A DNA stretch of 50,831 nucleotides from Pseudovibrio sp. Alg231-02. GTDB lineage: Bacteria; Pseudomonadota; Alphaproteobacteria; Rhizobiales; Stappiaceae. A model generated the notes under the pieces. The model did not search any database, was not told the DNA's origin, and was given only the letters and a program-made list of their open reading frames with translations. This document shows, piece after piece, positions 18,417-24,605 of this stretch (its first letter is position 1; the number at the start of each line of letters is the position of its first letter). The position numbers and the translations under genes were made by a program. The DNA is taken from contig NZ_FREX01000001.1 of the NCBI RefSeq assembly GCF_900143565.1, forward strand, positions 1 to 50,831, written 5' to 3'.

Positions 18417-18455
18417 GGGGGACACGGGGCCAGTTTGAACAGGAGATCTGAGAAT

Positions 18456-18911
18456 ATGAAAACGAAGCAAGATGCACCAAACTGGTATTGCGAGGGATGC
18501 AAGACGTTCCATTTGCCACAACACGAGCGGCAGGTTGATGATATGGGAGATTACTACTGTGCCAGGGCTTGGAAGCGTCTGACCAACCCGCAAAACACGA
18601 CCTTTAAGCAACGGGTGAATTATGCGCGGGAAGGGTTCTGCCTTGGAGAAGACAGCCGCGCCTTTGATAATTGCTTTGAAACATATGACGGGGCTTTTGT
18701 CGTTACAGCCCTCATGCGCCTTAGTGAAACCGATCCTGAGCTAAAGCAGGCGATTTTGCGCCATATGAGCAAGGCAGGGCTTGCCGAGTGGCAGCAGACA
18801 ACGGCCAGTCTTGCTCACATCCCAACACACAAGCTCTCCAGTAAGGCAGCGGCCCATCGCCAGCAAGTTGAAGCGAGCCCGACCGGCTACCAGCAGCCAA
18901 GCCTTTTCTAA
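18456..18911 (+). CDS. Small plasmid protein with Cys pairs and clamp-like tail
   Basis: A 151-residue protein of unknown family. The N-terminus has WYCEGCKTFH, later YYCARAW, and a conserved-looking middle (FDNCFETYDGAFVVTALMRL), so a small metal-binding site is possible. The protein ends QQPSLF, close to the sliding-clamp motif and similar to the end of the methyltransferase before it. The ATG at 18456 follows AGGAG with good spacing. It is probably co-transcribed with the methyltransferase, whose stop codon is 39 bp upstream. Confidence 0.7.
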   Translation: MKTKQDAPNWYCEGCKTFHLPQHERQVDDMGDYYCARAWKRLTNPQNTTFKQRVNYAREGFCLGEDSRAFDNCFETYDGAFVVTALMRLSETDPELKQAILRHMSKAGLAEWQQTTASLAHIPTHKLSSKAAAHRQQVEASPTGYQQPSLF

Positions 18912-18933
18912 CGCACAGATCCAGAGACACCCC

Positions 18934-19482
18934 ATGTACAACTTCACAAAGCCGACTTGCTCTTTAACCGCAATCACCTTTCTGATTGAACTGCATAAAG
19001 CAGACTTGATGTTTCACCCGGACGACAGCCCTCAAGGTTGTGATTTTGGCAGAGAGCTTCCATCTTTGATGCTTGAGATGATGGATCAGTACATGGAAGC
19101 CACTCATCACTATCTTGAAGACCCAAGTGCGATTGTCTGTGAAATTGATAAGGCACCAGGTCAGCAGCAGGAACAACCTGTGAGCCGGACTTCGAATATC
19201 TTATCTGTTCTCGATCTATCGACCGCTCATCTGTCCCCCAAAACGCTTGCAATGCTTAGCGAGAAGACGCCTGAAACCTTCCCGCTCTATGGCGGCAACC
19301 TCGTGAACGGATTGTTTATCTCCGCTTGCAGAGACTACGACTACAGCAGCAAGGAGCTTCCCATTGATTTGCTTAGCTGTCTCACGGCTGCATGGGCGCA
19401 GGACTGCTCCCACATTCTCTTTGACTGTGATGGGCCGGTTGACGAGAGCCTGTACGTCTACTCTCATGACGGCCCCGAGTAG
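18934..19482 (+). CDS. DUF5983-like plasmid protein
   Basis: A 182-residue protein. The C-terminal half carries VLDLSTAHLSPKTLAML and later HILFDCDGPVDESLYVYS, the pattern of the DUF5983 family common on plasmids next to anti-restriction genes. The N-terminal half (residues 1-85) is not recognised. The ATG at 18934 lies 22 bp after the previous stop codon. The frame is open further upstream but overlaps the preceding gene and has no ribosome site. The function is unknown. Confidence 0.7.
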   Translation: MYNFTKPTCSLTAITFLIELHKADLMFHPDDSPQGCDFGRELPSLMLEMMDQYMEATHHYLEDPSAIVCEIDKAPGQQQEQPVSRTSNILSVLDLSTAHLSPKTLAMLSEKTPETFPLYGGNLVNGLFISACRDYDYSSKELPIDLLSCLTAAWAQDCSHILFDCDGPVDESLYVYSHDGPE

Positions 19483-19591
19483 GTGTGAGGAAAGCGGCAG
19501 AGGAGGGGAGCGCAAGCTACCTTTTTCGTTTTGGCTAGCTTTCCAGTTTCAGTGATCTGAGAGCGGGCGATCTGGCTTGCAAACTCTCAGC

Positions 19592-19691
19592 GGGCTCTGC
19601 CGAGCCCACATCGAGCCCGCAATCCATCTCACTCTTGTCTGTCATGGGCTTGCGGCTGGCAAGCGACCGGCGCACCGGCCACATGCCAGCC
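19592..19691 (+). other. Hairpin-rich spacer before structured leader B
   Basis: The spacer 19483-19736 has no gene. It holds GGGCTC-tgcc-GAGCCC (19592-19607), whose TGCC loop and flanks recur at 21097-21112 with a compensatory base change. It also holds a nested cruciform with outer arms GGCTGGCA/TGCCAGCC (19654-19661 and 19684-19691) and an inner CCGG-cgca-CCGG. Confidence 0.6.
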
Positions 19692-19736
19692 TTCAGCAAG
19701 CAGCACGGCTTTTCTCTTCCATTGTCATCCATGCAT

Positions 19737-19916
19737 GAGGGGCTGCTGCAAGGGCTTCGCCCTCGCGAGAGCTAGATCGTCACTCCCCTGACCACAATCT
19801 TCCTCGCCCATGGGCTGCGGGAGAATGTGGACAGCCTCTCTCCTCACTAGCTCACGCTCACCCGCTTTCTTGACGGGGAAAGAGAGACGGACACTACAGA
19901 CGCGGGAGTAACCCTC
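19737..19916 (+). promoter_or_regulatory. Structured leader, copy B, upstream of the acidic protein
   Basis: Second copy of the leader at 17371-17546, roughly four bases in five identical, with the paired hairpins kept. It ends directly at the ATG of the next gene, whose ribosome site GGGAG lies in its last 17 bases. Confidence 0.7.
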
Positions 19917-20690
19917 ATGACCATTCGTAATCTTTTCAAGTTCTTCGCCAATGTCGCTGGCTTTGCCGCACAGGCAAAAACACCAGCTGCAAAATATGCT
20001 GCGCTGCTGCCTAGCTTAGATAAGTCTGTCATTGAGGTGTTCATAGATGAAGACGTGATGCCTTTTACAGAATGCTACATTGCATTCCTGTTTCATGAGG
20101 GGGAAGTGATCACCATTCACGAAGATGCTCTCGATTTTGAGGGTGCTATTGAGAAGCTAGAAGAGCTGTACGAAGGCGCAGAAATCCTGAGGGTCTACGG
20201 CTCTGATCTTGCAATTTATGAGGGCAACCGGTGCATCCAGGCGGGGCAGGTCTTTCTTACTGAAGAGCAGAAAGAGCAGGTGGGTTGGGCTTACCTAGAA
20301 GAGGATGAGCCGGATTTGCGCGAAGATTGGCCGCTTTATGTGAAGGATTACGACGACGAGGCTGATGAAGATGAAGAGCCGGAGGAGGTTTTGCTTGAAG
20401 GAGAGTTCCAGTGTGAGGTTTCAGTTCTCCAATATGAAGGGCTCGTATATGAGGTTGATGTTGACTTCTTTGAAACACATGTAGCTAAAAGCTTTGCTGA
20501 AGTTGTCGCGGGGCTGTCAGAGCGATACGACCATGAGTTTACTTGGTCAGTAAAGGTCCGAGATTGGCAAGGCAACCGCTTCACCCATCGCCATAAGTTA
20601 GACCAAACCCGCATAGATGAGCAGCACTTGGCTCATGAAGAGCAATCTCTGAAACGTTGCGAAAATCAAGATGTTCAGTGGTTGATTTAG
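19917..20690 (+). CDS. Acidic plasmid protein of unknown family
   Basis: A 257-residue protein with a strongly acidic middle (DYDDEADEDEEPEEV near residues 143-157). There is no signal peptide or membrane segment, and I do not recognise a family. The ribosome site GGGAG sits about 9 nt before the ATG. Because it shares its leader with the methyltransferase gene, the two are probably induced together. The acidic character and the setting fit an anti-restriction or DNA-mimic role, but that is a guess. Confidence 0.7.
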   Translation: MTIRNLFKFFANVAGFAAQAKTPAAKYAALLPSLDKSVIEVFIDEDVMPFTECYIAFLFHEGEVITIHEDALDFEGAIEKLEELYEGAEILRVYGSDLAIYEGNRCIQAGQVFLTEEQKEQVGWAYLEEDEPDLREDWPLYVKDYDDEADEDEEPEEVLLEGEFQCEVSVLQYEGLVYEVDVDFFETHVAKSFAEVVAGLSERYDHEFTWSVKVRDWQGNRFTHRHKLDQTRIDEQHLAHEEQSLKRCENQDVQWLI

Positions 20691-20912
20691 CAACCGCGAA
20701 ACTACTGGACCAACTTTCCCATGGGTGCATTGCACATAGCAACTTGAGGGTGCATCTGCTACAAGCAGTTAAGAGTTTTGGGGCTAAAGCAGCGTCGCTG
20801 ATCCAGCCAGCGTATCGGGAAAGATAGGCTCTCCCGACTGAGGCAACAGCCTTGCCCTAAAACCGGAGAGTGATGAGATGTGGTATCTACCAATTTCTGT
20901 CACGCTGAAACT

Positions 20913-20958
20913 AAAAAAGACTCGGACCAGCTGGACACTGAAACTCCGAGTCTCTTTA
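20913..20958 (+). terminator. Bidirectional-looking terminator hairpin
   Basis: AGACTCGGA/TCCGAGTCT arms at 20918-20926 and 20945-20953, with an A-run before and CTTT after. The loop holds CCAGCTGG. A second hairpin, GGAAGGGGGCT/AGCTCCCTTCC with one G-T pair, lies at 20976-20998. They close the left gene group. Confidence 0.6.
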
Positions 20959-21096
20959 AAGTAAGTCAGTAGTTTGGAAGGGGGCTCAGCTCCCTTCCTC
21001 TCCGGTATACTACTCCGAGATTTACAAAAAATCAATTAGCACTGCTTTACAGAGCGCCGGTGATTTTGGGCTTGCTCCAACGCTTTCAGTCTGCGC

Positions 21097-21112
21097 GGGA
21101 TCTGCCGATCCC
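21097..21112 (+). repeat. TGCC-loop hairpin, second family member
   Basis: GGGATC-tgcc-GATCCC. Compared with 19592-19607, the fourth pair changed from C-G to A-T, which preserves the stem. Confidence 0.55.
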
Positions 21113-21159
21113 ACTCCGCCTTCCAGCATTGGCGCTGCGCTCATTTTTTTGCCAACCGT

Positions 21160-21284
21160 CTGCAAAATTGAGCACTCGGCATCGGCACCCTTGCAGGGCA
21201 CACGATGCCTCGCACTCAATTTTGCAGATCGGGGCAGGGCGGCGCTATGCAATCGCTCGTTGCACTCACAGATTGCATAACGCC
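21160..21284 (+). repeat. Two long imperfect inverted repeats
   Basis: The first has 25-bp arms at 21160-21184 and 21203-21227, perfect over the outer 13 bp (CTGCAAAATTGAG) and inner 7 bp. The second is GGCGCTATGCAATC/GATTGCATAACGCC at 21241-21254 and 21271-21284 with one mismatched pair. There is no credible coding frame. They lie between the small-gene group and the decamer array. Confidence 0.75.
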
Positions 21285-21618
21285 TTGACGCGCAGATCAT
21301 GCGCAAGCTTGGCAGCTCACACATGCTCCGCGCTACCCCAAAGCTTGCCCAGGTATTGTCGCTAAGCTCTGAAATGATCTTTCGCGAATCTTCACTTTTT
21401 CCGCCTCAATGGCTTGCGAGCTGTCAAGCGAGCAATTGATATTTTGCAATTTTCATGCGCCATGCTTCATGCACTTTCGATACTTGATCACGAAATATCA
21501 TTGCACTTGAAATGTATTTTACCCCTGGCAGTGATTTGCCACTTGACACCATTATTGGCTTTGGGATGTGCAATCGTGCAGATTTCTTCAATCGCGGAGA
21601 TAAATGCTCAATTTCTGG

Positions 21619-21760
21619 CTGTTTCTATGAGTTTCCACGAGTTTCCAGGACTTGGTGAAGTGATTTCCAAGAGTTTCCACGAGATCCCAATAGTTTCTAC
21701 GAGATTCCGCATGTTTCCAAGAGTTTCTATGAGTTTCCACGAGTTTCCAAGAGTGAAAGT
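21619..21760 (+). repeat. Array of 10-bp direct repeats (consensus GAGTTTCCAM)
   Basis: About 12 clear and two degenerate units lie head to tail at an exact 10-bp step, apart from one 2-bp insertion at 21659-21660. The best copies are at 21629, 21671, 21731 and 21741. The period matches the DNA helix, so all sites face one side. It abuts the nic candidate. It could be a binding array for TraK or a partition protein, or bent DNA. An open frame runs through it (21414-21776), but the 10-bp period is not a coding period. Confidence 0.85.
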
Positions 21761-21791
21761 TGGCAAGATAGGCTAAGCGGTGCCGCTTAGC
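21761..21791 (-). other. oriT: Candidate oriT core: inverted repeat plus IncP-like nic sequence
   Basis: On the minus strand, GCTAAGCGG-CA-CCGCTTAGC (21791 to 21772) is followed by CTATCTTG|CC. The last matches the RP4 nic region CTATCCTG|CC with one change. Cleavage would fall between 21764 and 21763. The distance from the repeat to nic is 8 nt, as I recall for the TraJ site of RP4. IncP-type traK, traL and traM lie about 0.6 kb away. Confidence 0.6.
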
Positions 21792-21801
21792 GAAAATTCT
21801 A

Positions 21802-21819
21802 CGAGTTTGAGCAAACTCG
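21802..21819 (+). other. Short perfect palindromic hairpin
   Basis: CGAGTTTG-AG-CAAACTCG, an 8-bp stem beside the oriT candidate. A possible accessory relaxosome or promoter-control site. Confidence 0.45.
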
Positions 21820-21899
21820 ACGAATTGAGCTTATTCGCACTGACGTGCTCAACGGCTTTTTTACTGCGCAAAAACAGAGGATGGATACGGGAATCTAAT

Positions 21900-21908
21900 T
21901 GTGGATAA
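21900..21908 (-). other. DnaA-box-like site
   Basis: TGTGGATAA is the reverse complement of the consensus DnaA box TTATCCACA. An AT-rich stretch follows (21909-21990). A single box is weak evidence for an origin. Confidence 0.4.
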
Positions 21909-22096
21909 CATTAGCGTACAGTTTTAAGGAAATTCTACCAAAACCCCGCAGTTTCCCTTGATACATAAAAATTGAAATAAATCAGAACTATAGTTGTGCC
22001 CGATTCTGTGCGGAACCGTGATCGAAATGGGGCTGGTCATAGTTGAGGGAATACGTTATGCACGTTTTACTTGTTGACATAGCTGTGATGCTATGC

Positions 22097-22139
22097 GGCC
22101 CCGGCGGTTATTAAGTACCACCTCATAACCGCTGGGGCC
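22097..22139 (+). other. Large hairpin upstream of traK
   Basis: GGCCCCGGCGGTTAT/ATAACCGCTGGGGCC (22097-22111 and 22125-22139) pair over 15 bp with one G-T. AAGTACCA occurs in the loop and again just after the stem. Candidate regulatory site for the traKLM operon or an accessory oriT element. The rest of 21992-22339 has no gene. Confidence 0.65.
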
Positions 22140-22310
22140 TAGCAAGTACCAAAACAGACTTGGCACTCGCATAAGGAGAACTACAACTTCTAATTTTAGT
22201 CGCAGTGAACTCTCATGTTACGAATGGCGTGAGACTTAACGCATTTCCGCATGGAATGCGATGAGTCGAACTGTGTCTAAGCCCTTTATCCAAATATTAA
22301 ACATCAGGGA

Positions 22311-22331
22311 TACCCGCTTTACCTGCGGGTA
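22311..22331 (+). promoter_or_regulatory. Hairpin directly before the traK start
   Basis: TACCCGC-tttacct-GCGGGTA ends 8 bp before the traK ATG, where a ribosome site would lie. It could mask translation or be an operator. The following bases show no strong Shine-Dalgarno sequence. Confidence 0.5.
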
Positions 22332-22339
22332 AACGAACA

Positions 22340-22666
22340 ATGGCACTTCCGTGGGGAGATGCCCGAACTCAGTTTCAACTTGTGCGTGCGCATGTCGAGG
22401 CTGAGATCGGGAGAGGTGTATCTAAACATAGGATCTTTGAGGCCCTTCTTGCTGAAGGAAAGATCTCTATGTCGAGAGCATCTTTTTATAATTGTGCGGC
22501 TAAGGCTCTGAACCCTATGCCTAAATCGTCTTCAGGAGGTGCCATTGTGCCCCCACCCCAAGCAGAGCAGGAGCGGGCGTCTCCAACAAAAGGCCCGCTC
22601 CTGACATCGCAACCTGAAGGCAATGGCCGGTTCCAAATGGCCGACGAAATTCCCAACTACGACTAG
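22340..22666 (+). CDS. traK: TraK-like oriT-binding relaxosome protein
   Basis: A 108-residue protein. Residues 12-50 (FQLVRAHVEAEIGRG, then IFEALLAEGKISMSRASFY) follow the core of IncP TraK (VRADVEAAL ... GKVKFSYETF). The C-terminal half is a low-complexity Pro/Ser tail, as in TraK. TraK binds and wraps the region next to nic and helps form the relaxosome. It is first in the transfer operon, 16 bp before traL. It is slightly shorter than RP4 TraK (about 134 residues). Confidence 0.8.
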   Translation: MALPWGDARTQFQLVRAHVEAEIGRGVSKHRIFEALLAEGKISMSRASFYNCAAKALNPMPKSSSGGAIVPPPQAEQERASPTKGPLLTSQPEGNGRFQMADEIPNYD

Positions 22667-22681
22667 CTGAATTGAGTAATC

Positions 22682-23407
22682 ATGAAGTACGTAAATATAG
22701 TCCTGCAAGGAAAAGGCGGAGCCGGTAAGAGTTTCGTATCGCTTTGTCTTTCAGAGTTCTTAAGACACAAAGAAAGAAAACTGATTGCAATTGATACGGA
22801 CCCAGTAAATCCCACATTGCATTCTTACAAAGCCCTCAATTGTAACCTTATCCGCATGATGGATAACGGAGAGATCGATCATCGCAGCTTTGATCAGATC
22901 GTTGAAGGCATTTTGGAAGCTGAGGACGAAACGCACTTCGTCATCGACACCGGTGCAACCACCTTCTTACCGATGCTCAAGTATCTGGATGAAAACGGTG
23001 TACTGGATCTGCTGCACGAGAGCGAATGTGAAGTTGCCATTCACACGGTCGTCAGTGGGGGAGGGGCGATTGATGCAACAATCTCCTGTGTCGAGAAGAT
23101 CTTCAAGGTGTTCCCCAAGCAGAAGATTATCATCTGGAAGAATGAGTATTCGGGACTAGCGGCAAAGAATGACAAACCCTTCGAAGAGATGAAGATCTTC
23201 AAGGACAACGTTGAACGCATTTACGCGGTGCCAACGCTCAAGCAACGCACTGGAAGTTCTTTCAATCACGATATTCAGCAAATGATTGAAAAACGGAAGA
23301 CCTTCAGTGAGGCGGTCAATGACGACATCTTTGGGCTTATGTCCCGCCAGCGCCTCAAGATGGTTCGAAACGATGTGTTTTCCCAGCTTGAAGCAATGAA
23401 TTTGTAA
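22682..23407 (+). CDS. traL: TraL ParA-family ATPase
   Basis: A 241-residue cytosolic ATPase. A deviant Walker A motif (LQGKGGAGKS) lies at residues 8-17, followed by LIAIDTDPVNPTLHSYKAL and HFVIDTGATTFLP. All three segments match IncP TraL closely, and the C-terminal RQRLKMVR also matches. The precise role in IncP transfer is unsettled and transfer can proceed without it. ParA-type chemistry suggests positioning plasmid DNA or the relaxosome. This is the only ParA-like gene in the window, so it may also serve partition. It lies between traK and traM. Confidence 0.85.
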   Translation: MKYVNIVLQGKGGAGKSFVSLCLSEFLRHKERKLIAIDTDPVNPTLHSYKALNCNLIRMMDNGEIDHRSFDQIVEGILEAEDETHFVIDTGATTFLPMLKYLDENGVLDLLHESECEVAIHTVVSGGGAIDATISCVEKIFKVFPKQKIIIWKNEYSGLAAKNDKPFEEMKIFKDNVERIYAVPTLKQRTGSSFNHDIQQMIEKRKTFSEAVNDDIFGLMSRQRLKMVRNDVFSQLEAMNL

Positions 23408-23425
23408 GCCTGAAGTGAGGATGTG

Positions 23426-23950
23426 ATGACCACTGAAGCTTCAGCTGCAAATGATGACAGCCAGCCAAATTTCGATTTCATGGATGAGAGTGAGCCAGAT
23501 GCTAAAGATCTGCAGATCTCAACCCTTGAAGACGTTCAGGCACTCATCGCCAAGAAGCATAACGGGCGCAGCGTGGGCTCTGACGATCCGATCTGGTTAC
23601 TCCATACAATGTTTGGGGTGCTTGTTGAGGATCTGCTGAACCTGCTTGAGGACACCAACTCACAGCAAGGCAAAGAGCGTGAAAAGCTCAAAGCGTTGCT
23701 GCCTGAGGTGGCAAAGACGCTTTCAGAAAGCTTGCAGAGTGAGCTTTCCGGTCTGAGCTCAACTCTCGGGCAATTGCGTCAGGACGCAGAAGCCAGCTCC
23801 GTTGAAAATTTGCTGAAGCAGCAAGCTCAGTTCTCCTCAGAACTTGGAACCCTCACATCCAAAGTCAGAGGCCTCAAGTGGCCTTTTGTTCTCCTAACCG
23901 CTCTCAACTGGTTCGCCGTTGGGGCTTTCTATCTCATCATGATCAAATAG
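23426..23950 (+). CDS. traM: TraM-like conjugal transfer protein
   Basis: A 174-residue protein. ISTLEDVQALIAKKHNGR and DDPIWLLHTMFGVLVEDL correspond to the conserved start of IncP TraM. A coiled-coil-like middle and one C-terminal membrane helix (LLTALNWFAVGAFYLIM) also fit. The ATG at 23426 with GTGAGG upstream is preferred over GTG at 23423. It ends 7 bp before virB2, so the IncP-type leader operon runs straight into a VirB-type channel operon. Confidence 0.8.
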   Translation: MTTEASAANDDSQPNFDFMDESEPDAKDLQISTLEDVQALIAKKHNGRSVGSDDPIWLLHTMFGVLVEDLLNLLEDTNSQQGKEREKLKALLPEVAKTLSESLQSELSGLSSTLGQLRQDAEASSVENLLKQQAQFSSELGTLTSKVRGLKWPFVLLTALNWFAVGAFYLIMIK

Positions 23951-23957
23951 GTTTGTC

Positions 23958-24275
23958 ATGCTTTCATCTCGAAATTCCAAGACGCTCCTCACCCGTGAGG
24001 TCAAACTGTTTCTCTTCGCTGTTCTGCTCTTGAACCCTGCTTCTGCCTTCGCTGCTGCAGATTGGGCTGCACCTGCTGTTGACGTATTCGAAAGCCTTGA
24101 AAGCGGCATGGTCAAGATCGGCACTGTCACCGTTGGTATTGGTCTTGTTGGTTATGGCGTTTGGTCGGCAATTATGGGTGAGATGCGCTGGCAGAAGATG
24201 TTGCATTACGTTCTTGGAGCTATTTTGATCGTCGCTGCTCCGACGGCCATTCGCACCCTTGTAAATCTAGGATAA
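23958..24275 (+). CDS. virB2: VirB2-like major pilin
   Basis: A 105-residue precursor. A long signal sequence ends near ASAFAAA. The mature part has two hydrophobic segments (VGIGLVGYGVWSAIM and YVLGAILIVAA) around a short charged loop (GEMRWQK), the VirB2/TrbC layout. It builds the conjugative pilus. It lies just upstream of virB3. Confidence 0.88.
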   Translation: MLSSRNSKTLLTREVKLFLFAVLLLNPASAFAAADWAAPAVDVFESLESGMVKIGTVTVGIGLVGYGVWSAIMGEMRWQKMLHYVLGAILIVAAPTAIRTLVNLG

Positions 24276-24281
24276 GAGCGG

Positions 24282-24605
24282 ATGCGAGTGCAGAACGGCG
24301 TTTACCGGCATCTTCAATCTCCCCCGACAATCTTTGGCATGCCGCCAATGTTCGCAGCGCTTGCGCTCGGCGGAGTGTTCTTCGTCGGGATCATCTTGAC
24401 CACGGTGATTGATGCTCCGCTGGTGATGCTGCTCTGCATTTTCTCCATTCCTGCTGCACTGGCGTACACGATTACGCTTCGGCGTAAGGACGCTCATTGT
24501 GAGGCAACGCTTTTGCTGCCTCACACCTTCTTCAAAGGCAAGAAAGAGCGCCGCCTAGTAGCTGGCGGCTCTACGGCTAAGGCTAAAAAAGGCAAGGGTA
24601 AATGA
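24282..24605 (+). CDS. virB3: VirB3-like inner-membrane protein
   Basis: A 107-residue protein. It has the typical start (VYRHLQSPPTIFGMPP), then two adjacent membrane helices (residues 23-63), then a basic C-terminus (KKERRL ... KAKKGKGK). It works with VirB4 in pilus assembly. Its TGA overlaps the virB4 ATG (ATGA at 24602). Confidence 0.88.
   Translation: MRVQNGVYRHLQSPPTIFGMPPMFAALALGGVFFVGIILTTVIDAPLVMLLCIFSIPAALAYTITLRRKDAHCEATLLLPHTFFKGKKERRLVAGGSTAKAKKGKGK

Noticed and set aside
21619-21760. CRISPR-like array
   Set aside because: Units are 10 bp with no unique spacers; it is a tandem decamer array.
21414-21776. Plus-strand frame with repeated SFHEFP peptides
   Set aside because: The repeat unit is 10 bp, not a multiple of three; the peptide repeat is a by-product of the decamer array, and no ribosome site is present.
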